Origin: Fodinibius sp964490705
Lineage (GTDB): Bacteria > Bacteroidota > Rhodothermia > Balneolales > Balneolaceae
Assembly: GCA_964490705.1 (NCBI GenBank)
Contig: CAZBCG010000007.1
Coordinates: forward strand, 1-64,000
Direction of reading: 5' to 3'
Length of the DNA stretch: 64,000 bases
The notes below the pieces were generated by a model. That model saw only the letters and a list, made by a program, of their open reading frames with translations. It did no database searches and was not told the DNA's origin. Made by a program: the position numbers and the translations under genes. Shown in pieces: positions 15,260-24,764 of this stretch; positions within the stretch are counted from its first letter, which is position 1; each line of letters begins with the position of its first letter.

Positions 15260-16839
15260 TGGCTTTACAATCCCTCTCCGAACTTCCAAAAGAACCGTTA
15301 ACCATAAACCGTGCCCTGCTATCCGTCTCCGACAAAACCGGTATTGTTGATCTGGCTAAGTGCCTGCATCAAGCCGGGATCGAAATTATTTCCACCGGCG
15401 GAACAGCCCAAAAAATTCGCGAAGCTGACATCCCGGTAACGGATGTAAGTGATATTACGGGATTTGAAGAGTGCTTCGATGGACGCGTAAAAACGTTGCA
15501 TCCTATTATTCACGGGGGCATCTTGGGCCGGACGAGCCACCAGCCGGATATTGATGAGATGCAACGACTGGATATCGATCCTATAGAATTAGTTGTTGTG
15601 AATTTATATCCCTTTAAAGAAACAGTTGCCAAACCTGATTGTACACCCGCCATTGCAACCGAACATATCGACATCGGCGGACCTACGATGATTCGCGCCG
15701 CGGCCAAAAACTTTGCTCATGTAGGGGTATTAACGTCACCAGATCAGTATGACGATGTTATTGCTGAAATGAATAAAGACGGCAAGATCTCGTTTGCAAA
15801 GCGGCAAACATGGGCCAAGCAAGCATTCAATCACACAGCCGAATACGATACAGCCATTGCTAATTATTTCAATGAGCTGGATACAAATGAGGACGAGCTT
15901 CCCGACCAGCTAAATATCTCGCTTCCCAAATCACAAACGCTGCGATATGGTGAGAATCCGCATCAAAAAGCGGCTGTCTATGGCAAACAATCAGAATTTA
16001 TTGAATGCTTTCACGGCAAGCAGCTAAGCTATAATAATTTTACGGATGTGGATGCCGCTCTCAATCTTATCGCTGATTTCTGGAATTCCAAACCCACCTG
16101 CGCTATCTTTAAACATACGGTGCCTTGCGGTGTTGCCTCGGATGATGATTTAGCCACAGCCTGGGATAAAGCTTTTGCCACTGATACCATGTCTCCTTTC
16201 GGCGGCATTGTAGTTGTTAATGAAGAACTTGATCTCAATACGGCCCATAAAATTGATGAAATATTTACTGAGATTATCATCGCGCCTTCCTACAGCAACG
16301 GGGCATTGGAACTGCTTCAAGAAAAAAAGAAGCGTCGCCTCATCCGCATCCAAAAACTGCCCAGTATTGAAAAGACGACTCAGTTTCGATCTATTTTTGG
16401 CGGAGCGCTCAGTCAGGATCCCGATCTTAAGACAGTGAGTAAAGAGGAGCTCGAGACAGTTACCAAGCGCAAACCCAGCGAGCAAGAGATCAACGACTTA
16501 CTTTTTGCCTGGAAGGTTGTAAAACACGTGAAGTCGAACGCAATCGTCTATGCCAAAGACAGTCAAACCATCGGCATTGGTACGGGGCAAACGAGTCGCG
16601 TGGAAGCTTCTGAAATTGCAATCGCCAAAGCACAGCAAGAAGGATTATTCCTGGAAGGTACAGCCATTGCTTCTGATGCCTTTTTCCCTTTTCCCGATGG
16701 CGTAGAGGCGGCAGCAGAAGCAGGGGCACGGTCGGTAATTCAGCCGGGTGGAAGTATTCGAGACGATCAAGTTATCGAAGCTGCTGACAATCTCGGCTTG
16801 GCCATGGTATTTACCGGTAATCGTCATTTTCGTCATTAG
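15259..16839 (+). CDS. purH: Bifunctional AICAR transformylase/IMP cyclohydrolase
   Basis: The 526-residue PurH catalyses the last two steps to IMP. The N-terminal cyclohydrolase domain (about 15-160) has SVSDKTGIVDLAKCLHQAG, STGGTAQ and DGRVKTLHPIIHGGILGR. The C-terminal transformylase domain contains LRYGENPHQKAA, KQLSYNNFTDVDAAL and FKHTVPCGVA, and ends with RSVIQPGGSIRDDQVI and FTGNRHFRH. Start is GTG at 15259, sharing its first base with the last base of the purN stop, so purN and purH are translationally coupled. About 130 bases of AT-rich sequence with a promoter-like box separate it from mreB. Confidence 0.97.
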   Translation: MALQSLSELPKEPLTINRALLSVSDKTGIVDLAKCLHQAGIEIISTGGTAQKIREADIPVTDVSDITGFEECFDGRVKTLHPIIHGGILGRTSHQPDIDEMQRLDIDPIELVVVNLYPFKETVAKPDCTPAIATEHIDIGGPTMIRAAAKNFAHVGVLTSPDQYDDVIAEMNKDGKISFAKRQTWAKQAFNHTAEYDTAIANYFNELDTNEDELPDQLNISLPKSQTLRYGENPHQKAAVYGKQSEFIECFHGKQLSYNNFTDVDAALNLIADFWNSKPTCAIFKHTVPCGVASDDDLATAWDKAFATDTMSPFGGIVVVNEELDLNTAHKIDEIFTEIIIAPSYSNGALELLQEKKKRRLIRIQKLPSIEKTTQFRSIFGGALSQDPDLKTVSKEELETVTKRKPSEQEINDLLFAWKVVKHVKSNAIVYAKDSQTIGIGTGQTSRVEASEIAIAKAQQEGLFLEGTAIASDAFFPFPDGVEAAAEAGARSVIQPGGSIRDDQVIEAADNLGLAMVFTGNRHFRH

Positions 16840-16909
16840 CATTGTATCGGTTTTATTTTTTTGTTTATTACCCATTAATTCGCAAATAGAGAAACAAAAT
16901 TGTATTTTC

Positions 16910-16917
16910 TAACTTTG
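16910..16917 (+). promoter_or_regulatory. Candidate TAnnTTTG promoter element upstream of mreB
   Basis: TAACTTTG matches the Bacteroidota -7 consensus exactly and lies 55 bases before the mreB ATG in an AT-rich gap after purH. A matching TTTG -33 box at the expected 19-21 base spacing is not present, so the call is tentative. Confidence 0.28.
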
Positions 16918-16971
16918 CAATTATTTCGGCTCCAACATTGACCACTTTTAGCTCATCTACACTTATTGACC

Positions 16972-18024
16972 ATGGATAGAAACACACCCAAAGAAAAACA
17001 GAATCAACAAAACAAAGGGTGGTTCGACTGGCTTTACACCGATATTGCCATCGACCTCGGGACCGCAAACACGCTTATCTATTCGCGCGGTGAGGGTATT
17101 GTCCTTAACGAACCATCTATCGTTGCGCTAAATTCACAAAACGAACCTGTTGCAACCGGTCACGAAGCACGGCTGATGCACGAGAAAACGCACAAAAATA
17201 TCCGCACGGTTCGTCCGCTGCGGGATGGCGTTATTGCAGACTTTGAAGTGGCCGAGCAGATGATTCGCGGGATGATCGACAAGGTAAAAATGAAATGGTA
17301 CTCCAGTACCCGGCAAATGGTCGTTTGCGTGCCCAGCGGCATTACCGAGGTAGAACGGCGTGCTGTACGCGACAGTGCCGAGCATGCGGGAGCCAAATCA
17401 GTATTTTTGGTTGATGAACCAATGGCCGCAGCGATTGGCATTGGGCTAAACGTACACGAGCCCATCGGAAATATGATTGTCGATATTGGCGGCGGGACTA
17501 CAGAAATTGCGGTTATTGCCCTTTCGGGAATTGTCTATGCGCAATCTGTACGACTGGGCGGCGATGAACTCAATGATGATATCATCAATTACTTCCGTCG
17601 CAACCATAATCTGCTAATCGGTGAACGTACGGCTGAAAAAATTAAATGTGAAATCGGATCGGCGGCCCCACTCAATGAAGAACTTAATACGGTAACCAAG
17701 GGACGAGATTTGGTCAACGGGGTGCCGCGTACGCGCGATGTAACATCCAAGGATGTGCGCGAAGCCATTTCTGAATCGGTTAACACAATCGTAGAATCGA
17801 TCACGAAATCGCTTGAGCAGACCCCGCCCGAACTCTCTGCCGATATTCTGGATCGCGGCATTATGCTCACCGGCGGCGGAGCAAAGCTCAAAAATCTCGA
17901 TAAACTGATCATGGAAACCACCGATCTGCCGGTTCATATTGCCGAAGATCCTTTGACTGCCGTTGTGCGCGGGACGGGTGCTATCCTCGAAGATCTCGAA
18001 TACTACCGAACGGTTATCTCCTAA
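16972..18024 (+). CDS. mreB: Rod shape-determining protein MreB
   Basis: The 350-residue bacterial actin polymerises under the inner membrane and guides the elongasome. Phosphate 1 loop IAIDLGTANTLIYSRGEGIVLNEPS is at about residue 24, MVVCVPSGITEVERRA near 120, phosphate 2 VDIGGGTTEIAVIALSG near 170 and the adenosine motif GIMLTGGGAKLKNLD near 300. An N-terminal hydrophilic leader of about 20 residues (KEKQNQQNKGWFDWLYT) includes an aromatic stretch that may be the membrane-binding segment. ATG at 16972 is preferred over TTG at 16966. It heads the five-gene mreBCD-mrdA-rodA cluster. Confidence 0.97.
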   Translation: MDRNTPKEKQNQQNKGWFDWLYTDIAIDLGTANTLIYSRGEGIVLNEPSIVALNSQNEPVATGHEARLMHEKTHKNIRTVRPLRDGVIADFEVAEQMIRGMIDKVKMKWYSSTRQMVVCVPSGITEVERRAVRDSAEHAGAKSVFLVDEPMAAAIGIGLNVHEPIGNMIVDIGGGTTEIAVIALSGIVYAQSVRLGGDELNDDIINYFRRNHNLLIGERTAEKIKCEIGSAAPLNEELNTVTKGRDLVNGVPRTRDVTSKDVREAISESVNTIVESITKSLEQTPPELSADILDRGIMLTGGGAKLKNLDKLIMETTDLPVHIAEDPLTAVVRGTGAILEDLEYYRTVIS

Positions 18025-18041
18025 AAAGGATCAAAAAGTGA

Positions 18042-18884
18042 ATGCGGTTTCGACTTCCACGAATAACTGATATTAAAGACCACATTATAACAGCTCTGCT
18101 GCTGATTGTGGCAGTGGCCTTTATGATTGGCCGATATCAGGGTGGAATGAATAATCTCCGCAAGGTGTCTATTACCCTGTTCAGCTACCTGGAGGAACCG
18201 CTCTCAAATGTGCGCGTCTATCGGCAGGCACTCAAAACCAACACTCAGCTCAGGAAGCAAAATGTATTGTTGCTGGATGAGCTCAGTCGTCTGCGTGCTG
18301 CAGGACAGCGCAACCAAGAGCTCCGCGAAATGCTGGAGTTCAGCAGTAATAGTGAACTAAGTTTGTATCCGGTACAAATTGTAGGGAAAGAGCTGAATCA
18401 GGTAACAAATTCGCTTACGGTCGATGCCGGCACCGAACAAGACATCCAAAAAGGCATGCCGATGGTTTCGGCCAATGGGCTGGTGGGCAAAGTCATTGTT
18501 ACGGCTCCGGGATACGCCCAGATTATGCCCTTTTTCAACACCCTGTTTCGGGTCAGTGCCACACTCCAAAAGTCTAACGCCTACGGTATTGTCTCCTGGA
18601 ATGGCAAAACCATCGAAGAATTGCAGCTTGATTACATCCCCCAAACCACCGAGGTTGATACCGGTGAAGTGGTCGTAACTTCTGGACTTAGCAATCAATA
18701 TCCCGCGGATATCCCTATTGGCAAAGTGATTCGAACGGAGCCGCGCCAAGGAAAGGAAACACAAAAAGTAATTTTAAAACCATTTGTTAATCTCTACGAG
18801 CTGGCCGAGGGATTCATCATCAAATTTGAGCCGGACACCACAATTCGGAATCTCAATCAAAAGTATGAGGAAATTCTGAAGTGA
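18042..18884 (+). CDS. mreC: Rod shape-determining protein MreC
   Basis: The 280-residue MreC has a short cytoplasmic tail, one N-terminal membrane helix (about 15-35, ALLLIVAVAFMIG), a periplasmic coiled coil (about 58-100, RKQNVLLLDELSRLRAAGQRNQELREML) and the beta-barrel core with the conserved GLVGKVI near 146 and VVTSGLSNQYPADIPIGKV near 208. It links cytoplasmic MreB to PBP2. AAAAGGA about 13-19 bases before the ATG is a fair ribosome site. Its TGA overlaps the mreD GTG start. Confidence 0.95.
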   Translation: MRFRLPRITDIKDHIITALLLIVAVAFMIGRYQGGMNNLRKVSITLFSYLEEPLSNVRVYRQALKTNTQLRKQNVLLLDELSRLRAAGQRNQELREMLEFSSNSELSLYPVQIVGKELNQVTNSLTVDAGTEQDIQKGMPMVSANGLVGKVIVTAPGYAQIMPFFNTLFRVSATLQKSNAYGIVSWNGKTIEELQLDYIPQTTEVDTGEVVVTSGLSNQYPADIPIGKVIRTEPRQGKETQKVILKPFVNLYELAEGFIIKFEPDTTIRNLNQKYEEILK

Positions 18885-19351
18885 ATCCAGATCGGCTAAA
18901 AAATATTGGGCTGGGCATTCTTTTTATGCTAGTTCAGATTGTGCTTTTTCGGCATCTTAAAATTTACCAGATTCAGCCCGATTTGGTACTTATTTTTCTG
19001 TTGTGGTATGCCGCCCGCAATGAACGTACTCCAGCTATTTTGATGGCCGCAGGTTTTGGATTTCTGCAAGATGCTCTGCTCGATTTATGGGGACTAAATA
19101 TGTTTTCCAAAACGTTATTAATCTTCATGAGCTATAATTTTATCCCCAAAAACACCAAAAAACAATTGCTTATTGGGCAGGTCTTTTTAACTGTTATAAT
19201 TGCCGCCGTAGTACACAATATGATCTTTCTCGGTCTCAACGCGGCAATCCAAAACTATACAGCCGAAATATTCTTCTGGCGACACCTGCTGGGGAATAGC
19301 CTCTACACCGCTGTTGTGGCTGGCGTCATTTATCTGTTTCGAACTCGATAA
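18881..19351 (+). CDS. mreD: Rod shape-determining protein MreD
   Basis: The 156-residue protein is almost entirely hydrophobic with about five membrane helices, and carries the family's IQPDLVLIFLLWYAARN near 30 and GFGFLQDALLDLWGLNMFSKTLL near 57. MreD is an integral component of the elongasome. It starts at GTG within the GTGA overlap with mreC, so translation is coupled. It is followed 11 bases later by mrdA. Confidence 0.92.
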   Translation: MNPDRLKNIGLGILFMLVQIVLFRHLKIYQIQPDLVLIFLLWYAARNERTPAILMAAGFGFLQDALLDLWGLNMFSKTLLIFMSYNFIPKNTKKQLLIGQVFLTVIIAAVVHNMIFLGLNAAIQNYTAEIFFWRHLLGNSLYTAVVAGVIYLFRTR

Positions 19352-19362
19352 TCGCTTAACAA

Positions 19363-21219
19363 ATGCAATATCGCAAGAAAAAACGGACTCAAGTTTCCAT
19401 CCGTATATTACAAGCGGTGATTATCATTTTAGGACTTATTATGCTGGGACGCCTGTTTCAGCTTCAGATTTTAGAGCACGACCGATATGGGCCGCTCAGC
19501 CGCGAAAACTCGCTCCGACAAGAGGTCGTCAATCCCGCCCGGGGGCTTATCTATGATCGAAACGGCAATCTGCTTGTCGATAATGATCCCATTTACACTA
19601 TCACCATTACGCCAGCCAGATACGAATCTAAAAACACTCCTATTCTAGCCGACCTGCTGAATATCTCAATCGAAGAAGTTAAAAAGCGAATCCAAGAAGC
19701 CCAGGCCTATTCGTGGTACCGATCCTCTCGTCTTTTTACCGAGGTCGATTTCCAAACCTTTTCCATTATTCAAGAAAATATTTGGAAGCTGCCGGGCATT
19801 GGGCACCAGGTAGAAAGCAAGCGTCAATATCCCATTGACAGCCTGCAAGCTGCGCATATTTTGGGATATCTCCGCGAAGTATCCAAAGAAGAATATCAGG
19901 CGACAAACCAATACCACCTTGGGGATAAAACCGGCAAAAGCGGACTCGAAATGGCTTATGAAAACCAGCTTCGCGGCAACTTGGGTACCAAGTATATCAA
20001 GATCAATGCCATGGGGCAAAACCTGGGCTCCTACCGGAATGGCGCCATCGACGAAGCACCCGAAAAAGGCTCTGATCTGCTTACAACTATTGACACCGAA
20101 CTCCAGCTACTGGCCGAAGATCTGTTAAAAGACAAACGCGGTGCCGTAGTTGCTCTAAATCCCGATAATGGAGCCGTTTTAAGCTTGGCCAGTTCTCCCA
20201 CTTATGATATCAGGAAGCTCTCGGGACGGATCGACTCGACCTACTGGAATGCTATTAATGCTGATACAACAGATCCGCTATTTAATCGTGCGATCTCGAG
20301 TCGGCAACCACCGGGTTCCACCTTCAAGCCGCTTATGGCACTGATGGGACTCGAAATGGATATTATTACCCCCGAAACCGAAATTAAAAGTCCCGGCTAT
20401 TACGAGCGGGGACGGCGCTATAAAGATTTGGCAGATCCCGGAATGTACGATGTTGGAAAAGCACTCCAAGAATCCAGCAATACCTTTTTCTTTTGGCTGA
20501 TGGATCAAATTGCCACCAAAAAAGGTATTGACCGGTGGCACGAGCTGGCCTCCTCTTTCGGACTGGGACAGCGAAACGGCATTGATATCCCAACCGAAGC
20601 TGCGGGTACACTCCCCGATAGCACCTATCTGAACCGTGTGCTGGGAAAAAAGAATTGGGGCATTGGCGACCAGCTGAATCTTGGGGTCGGACAGGGATTT
20701 ATGGGCGTTTCACCGCTGCAGATGGCGCTCATAGCTGCTCAAATTGGGAATGGCGGCTATCACGTGCAGCCACACCTGGTACGGGCAATTAAGCAAAACG
20801 ACGGAACAGTCATCCAAACCAATCCCCAAAAAAAGAAGATTGAATGGGTTAATGAAGAAAATCTGGCTGTCGTAAAGAATGGGATGCGCCGAGTTGTCAC
20901 AGAAGGCAGCGGGCGATATTATATAAATTATGATGACAGTATCAAGGTAGCCGGCAAAACGGGTACCGCTCAAAATCCGCATGGGCAAGATCATGGATGG
21001 TTCATTAGTTTTGCGCCGATGGATGATCCCAAAATTGCAATTGCTGTTCTTGTCGAAAATGGTGGATATGGATCAGTATCTGCAGCGCCCATCGCCTCAC
21101 TGATGATCGAAAAATACTTAACCGGCGAAACCAATTCCTGGGTCTATAACGAGGTTAAAACATTTGAACCCCGAGAACAAACTACCGACGACCAAGAACC
21201 GGAGGCAAACAATGAATAA
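19363..21219 (+). CDS. mrdA: Penicillin-binding protein 2 (elongasome transpeptidase)
   Basis: The 618-residue class B PBP has an N-terminal membrane anchor (about 12-32), the dimerisation/pedestal domain with RQEVVNPARGLIYDRNGNLL near 48 and GLEMAYENQLRG near 198, then the transpeptidase domain. Catalytic SxxK is in PPGSTFKPL near 320, SxN in ESSNTF near 369 and KTG in KTGTAQNPHGQDHGWF near 533. It cross-links peptidoglycan during elongation with RodA. The C-terminal tail is acidic and low in complexity and overlaps the start of rodA by 8 bases. Confidence 0.96.
   Translation: MQYRKKKRTQVSIRILQAVIIILGLIMLGRLFQLQILEHDRYGPLSRENSLRQEVVNPARGLIYDRNGNLLVDNDPIYTITITPARYESKNTPILADLLNISIEEVKKRIQEAQAYSWYRSSRLFTEVDFQTFSIIQENIWKLPGIGHQVESKRQYPIDSLQAAHILGYLREVSKEEYQATNQYHLGDKTGKSGLEMAYENQLRGNLGTKYIKINAMGQNLGSYRNGAIDEAPEKGSDLLTTIDTELQLLAEDLLKDKRGAVVALNPDNGAVLSLASSPTYDIRKLSGRIDSTYWNAINADTTDPLFNRAISSRQPPGSTFKPLMALMGLEMDIITPETEIKSPGYYERGRRYKDLADPGMYDVGKALQESSNTFFFWLMDQIATKKGIDRWHELASSFGLGQRNGIDIPTEAAGTLPDSTYLNRVLGKKNWGIGDQLNLGVGQGFMGVSPLQMALIAAQIGNGGYHVQPHLVRAIKQNDGTVIQTNPQKKKIEWVNEENLAVVKNGMRRVVTEGSGRYYINYDDSIKVAGKTGTAQNPHGQDHGWFISFAPMDDPKIAIAVLVENGGYGSVSAAPIASLMIEKYLTGETNSWVYNEVKTFEPREQTTDDQEPEANNE
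21201..21205 (+). promoter_or_regulatory. Strong Shine-Dalgarno deciding the rodA start
   Basis: GGAGG lies 6 bases before ATG 21212, inside the end of mrdA. Strong Shine-Dalgarno sites are rare in this window. It fixes the rodA start 16 codons downstream of the longest open form. Confidence 0.7.
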
Positions 21220-22453
21220 TTTTCGCGAACTTAGTTGGTCGCTGATAGCCTTTTGGGCTACGCTCATCGGGGTGGGACTGGTAGCAATTTACAGTGCTAC
21301 ACAGGGCGAATTTCTTCCCTCCTATATCCAAATCAATTTTTACAAACAACTCATTACGTTTGGGATTTGTATCCTGCTTCTTATCGGCCTGCAGTTTATA
21401 AATCCCCGTACCTTCCAAGAGGGATCATATATCTTTTATGGACTGGGATTGCTGCTGATGGTGATAACGCTATTTTTTGGTAAAGAGGTCAACGGCTCAA
21501 AAAGCTGGCTGGTTGTAGGTTCCATTAATGTACAAACCAGTGAATTAATGAAAATTGCCACTATTCTGGCTGTAGCCAACTACCTGACCAGCCGCCGCAA
21601 CATATCAGCCGAAAATCTCAGATCCGCACTCACAACGGTACTCATTATTTTGGTTCCAACTATCCTTGTGATCCTGCAAAATGATACCGGTACGGCTATC
21701 ATTTTTATTGCACTCATTCCTGTAATTTTGTTCTGGTCGGGACTGCCATATGGCATTTCACTGTTTATCATATCACCGGCCATCATTGGCTACCTTACCA
21801 TCATTTCGTGGTACTGGGGACTCATTGCTACTGTGGTTATCACCTTGATGATTTTCATGCTCCAGCGACGTTCCTGGCTTACATTTGCTTCGTTTGTAAC
21901 GGGTGTGATTCTTGTAATCGGGATCCAGGTTTCGCTTTCTCAGGTCCTGCAGCCACACCAGCGGGCACGCATCGAAGCCTTCACCAATCCCTCTTTTGAT
22001 CCACAGGGAGCTGGATGGAATGTCATCCAGGCCAAGACCGCAATCGGCTCGGGTGGACTCTACGGCAAGGGATTTATGGAAGGCACCCAAACGCAACTGC
22101 GATTCCTGCCGGAACAATGGACTGATTTTATCTTTTGTGTGATTGGCGAAGAGTTCGGTTTCCTGGGAGCCAGTTTTGTAATTCTCTTACTCCTAGGGCT
22201 CACTATACGCCTGCTGATAGCTGCGGCAAACCACAAGCACCCCTTTGCCCAACTCGTGATGATTGGCGTCACCACTATATTCTTTATGCACTTTTTCATC
22301 AATGTAGGGTCTGCTACGGCTCTGCTACCCGTCATTGGTGTGCCTTTACCCTTCGTGAGCTATGGCGGATCGGCACTTATCACCAACACCATTATGCTGG
22401 GAATCTGTCTGAACCTCGATTTTTACAAACGGCAGTTCAGCATCTATCGATAA
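21212..22453 (+). CDS. rodA: Rod shape-determining protein RodA (SEDS glycosyltransferase)
   Basis: The 413-residue SEDS protein has about ten membrane helices. Signature segments include SWSLIAFWATLIGVGLVAIYSATQ at the N-terminus, NDTGTAIIFIALIPVILFWSG mid-chain, FLPEQWTDFIFCVIGEEFGFLGA and the closing PVIGVPLPFVSYGGSALITN. RodA polymerises glycan strands from lipid II and pairs with PBP2, encoded just upstream. ATG at 21212 follows a GGAGG and gives the family N-terminus; the upstream frame inside mrdA is rejected. It ends only 12 bases from the convergent rnhB stop, with no terminator between. Confidence 0.96.
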   Translation: MNNFRELSWSLIAFWATLIGVGLVAIYSATQGEFLPSYIQINFYKQLITFGICILLLIGLQFINPRTFQEGSYIFYGLGLLLMVITLFFGKEVNGSKSWLVVGSINVQTSELMKIATILAVANYLTSRRNISAENLRSALTTVLIILVPTILVILQNDTGTAIIFIALIPVILFWSGLPYGISLFIISPAIIGYLTIISWYWGLIATVVITLMIFMLQRRSWLTFASFVTGVILVIGIQVSLSQVLQPHQRARIEAFTNPSFDPQGAGWNVIQAKTAIGSGGLYGKGFMEGTQTQLRFLPEQWTDFIFCVIGEEFGFLGASFVILLLLGLTIRLLIAAANHKHPFAQLVMIGVTTIFFMHFFINVGSATALLPVIGVPLPFVSYGGSALITNTIMLGICLNLDFYKRQFSIYR

Positions 22454-22465
22454 GCTTAGCAGATA

Positions 22466-23110
22466 TCACTCTTCAATCATCTCATCCGTCCGCAAGTTAA
22501 AACTCTGCCTGTGATATTGTGTGGCGCCATGTTGTTGTAATCCCTCATAGTGCTGTGCCGTCGGATAGCCTACATTGGTATCCCATCCATAGTGCGGATA
22601 TTGTTCGTGTAGCTCGATCATCCACTCATCCCGATAAACTTTTGCAATAATCGATGCAGCGGCAATACTCATTGAGCGATCATCACCCTTTACCAAACAC
22701 TTGTGGGGACATAAGCCCGAGCTGAACCGGTTGCCATCTACCAACAGATAATCCGGGTTGGCATTATCTGCTTCTGCACAACGATTCATAGCCTCGATAG
22801 ACGCGTGCAAAATATTGAGTTCGTCAATCTCTCCCGGTGAGCACCATTGAATCGTCCAATATAAGGCTTTGGCTTTAATCTGCCCGGTAAGTGATTTACG
22901 CTCTGCCAGCGATAGTGTTTTACTATCGCGAATCTCGTCGATAAACGTATCGGGCTCAAAGATGACGCCTGCTGCCACTACCGGCCCCGAAAGACAGCCG
23001 CGACCAACTTCATCAAGCCCCATAACGCGTTCAAATCCTTCATCCCACAGCATCCGTTCAAATTGGATGCGATCGGTTACCTCATCATTTTTGTTGGTCG
23101 AATTATTCAT
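22466..23110 (-). CDS. rnhB: Ribonuclease HII
   Basis: The 214-residue enzyme cleaves the RNA strand of RNA-DNA hybrids and single ribonucleotides in DNA. The active-site motif GLDEVGRGCLSGPVVAAGVIF is near residue 34, DSKTLSLAERKSL near 62, YLLVDGNRF near 120 and AASIIAKVYRDEWM near 150. All four acidic metal ligands appear present. It is convergent with rodA and divergent from the VWA gene, with 64 bases between the two starts. Confidence 0.96.
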   Translation of the reverse strand: MNNSTNKNDEVTDRIQFERMLWDEGFERVMGLDEVGRGCLSGPVVAAGVIFEPDTFIDEIRDSKTLSLAERKSLTGQIKAKALYWTIQWCSPGEIDELNILHASIEAMNRCAEADNANPDYLLVDGNRFSSGLCPHKCLVKGDDRSMSIAAASIIAKVYRDEWMIELHEQYPHYGWDTNVGYPTAQHYEGLQQHGATQYHRQSFNLRTDEMIEE

Positions 23111-23174
23111 TACAATGAATTAAAATGCAATCTCAGATGTTACAATTACTCTTGCTAAAGTCAACGTTTTTGCC

Positions 23175-24284
23175 ATGCATTTCAAGTACCAACAGTGGGA
23201 CGATCGTTTTTCGAAAGCTAACCGACAAGCCCCGTTTGACAATCTCTGGGATACCTTCCAAGAGCTTTTAACCATTGCCAGCGGTGACGTATCGCAGGCC
23301 CTGCGATGGCTTACCGAACTCGACAAAGAATATGGACTCACTGATGAGTTCGATGACTATAGTATCGGGGATTTTGTGGATGAGCTGGAGGAACGTGGAT
23401 ATATAGAATCAGATGATGAAGAAAACGCGATGGTAATCACTCGCAAGACCGAACGTAGTCTGCGGCAGCGCTCGCTGGAAGAGATTTTTGACAACTTAAA
23501 AAAAGGCGGCGCAGGCGGACATCAAACCAACCATACCGGCCAGGGAAGAGAACGTCAGCCAGAAACCCGCAAGTGGCAACAGGGCGATGACATTGCCAAT
23601 ATCGACAGCGTGGGTACAATGATGAATATGCTGAAGCACAGCAATATCGATCAGATGCAGCTCCAAGAAGATGATCTTCGTGTTCATAATACCGACCATT
23701 ATACCTCTGTCGCAACAGTTCTGCTGGTTGATCTGAGTCATTCAATGGTTCTTTATGGTGAAGATCGCATCACCCCGGCCAAAAAGGTGGCAATGGCACT
23801 GTCGGAACTTATCCTAAACAATTACGCGAAAGATTCGCTCGATATTGTCGCTTTTGGTAACGAGGCCTGGAAAGTGAGTATCGAAGATCTGCCTTATTTG
23901 AAAGTTGGCCCCTACCATACCAACACACAGCAGGCACTACAGCTGGCTCGACATACCCTGCATCGGCGCAAGTTTGCGAACAAGCAAATTTTTATGATTA
24001 CCGACGGGAAACCGTCTTGTATCATTGAAAATGGGGAAATGTACAAAAACAGTTTTGGACTCGATCGCAAAATCGTAAACAAGGTACTGGATGAGGCCGT
24101 CAAGTGCCGCCGTGATGATATTGATATCACCACCTTTATGATTGCCCGCGATTCTTACCTGCAAAATTTTGTGCGCGAACTCACCGAGGCCAACAAGGGG
24201 CGCGCTTATTTTGCCTCGCTCGATAACCTGGGCGAATATATTTTCGAGGATTACATCCGAAATCGAAAAAGACGGGTTAAATAA
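23175..24284 (+). CDS. VWA domain-containing protein (MoxR/BchI-partner type)
   Basis: The 369-residue cytoplasmic protein has a helical, acidic N-terminal part (about 1-115), a glycine/glutamine-rich linker (about 110-130, GGAGGHQTNHTGQGR) and a C-terminal von Willebrand factor A domain. The MIDAS is intact: DLSHSM near residue 190, a later threonine in HTNTQQAL, and MITDGKPSCI near 277. Relatives are normally encoded next to a MoxR- or BchI-like AAA+ ATPase that they recruit to a substrate. Here no ATPase is adjacent, since rnhB lies upstream on the other strand and decayed genes lie downstream. Function is unknown. Confidence 0.82.
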   Translation: MHFKYQQWDDRFSKANRQAPFDNLWDTFQELLTIASGDVSQALRWLTELDKEYGLTDEFDDYSIGDFVDELEERGYIESDDEENAMVITRKTERSLRQRSLEEIFDNLKKGGAGGHQTNHTGQGRERQPETRKWQQGDDIANIDSVGTMMNMLKHSNIDQMQLQEDDLRVHNTDHYTSVATVLLVDLSHSMVLYGEDRITPAKKVAMALSELILNNYAKDSLDIVAFGNEAWKVSIEDLPYLKVGPYHTNTQQALQLARHTLHRRKFANKQIFMITDGKPSCIIENGEMYKNSFGLDRKIVNKVLDEAVKCRRDDIDITTFMIARDSYLQNFVRELTEANKGRAYFASLDNLGEYIFEDYIRNRKRRVK

Positions 24285-24401
24285 TTCGTAATTCATTAAA
24301 TGGTTCAACGTTCAAAATGGAATGCGCAATACTGGTCAACGATGCTTCGTGCGAATTAGACCGAAATAATGAGTAACGGGTAATAACGTGTATCTTGATG
24401 A

Positions 24402-24764
24402 TCACTCATTAACATATTCCTGAGCAGTCATCCCATATATCTTTTTAAACACCCTTGAGAAATATGTGAGTTGATTATAACCAGTGGCATAGGCCGCCTC
24501 AGAAATAGAAAGGCCGTCTTCTTCAATCAATCGCAACGCTTCCTTGAGCCGCATCAAATTAATCGTTTGGCTGATGGTTTCATCACTGCCTTTCTTCCAC
24601 CTCCGATACAATGTAGATCGACTTATCGACAGTGAATTTGCAATAAGTTCAGTGCTTAAATCGGGATTCCCCAGGTGACGCTGAATAATTTTGCGGACCT
24701 TTTGTACAAATGGACTCGAAGTTTCCTCTTCTTTACTGTCCCGCAGATATTCCTCCCTGCAGAT
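24402..24764 (-). pseudogene. 5'-truncated AraC-family regulator (DNA-binding domain only)
   Basis: The minus strand encodes a complete C-terminal AraC/XylS DNA-binding domain of about 100 residues. It contains both helix-turn-helix units: LSTELIANSLSISRSTLYRRWKKG, then LSISEAAYATGYNQLTYFSRVFKKIYGMTAQEY. The frame stays open upstream to 24917, but those residues are antisense to a recognisable secreted-protein remnant, so the true N-terminal (sensor) part has been lost at about 24750-24764. The position of the junction is the evidence for truncation. A short chimeric protein starting at ATG 24860 or 24917 could still be made and bind DNA. Its original targets are unknown. Confidence 0.72.
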
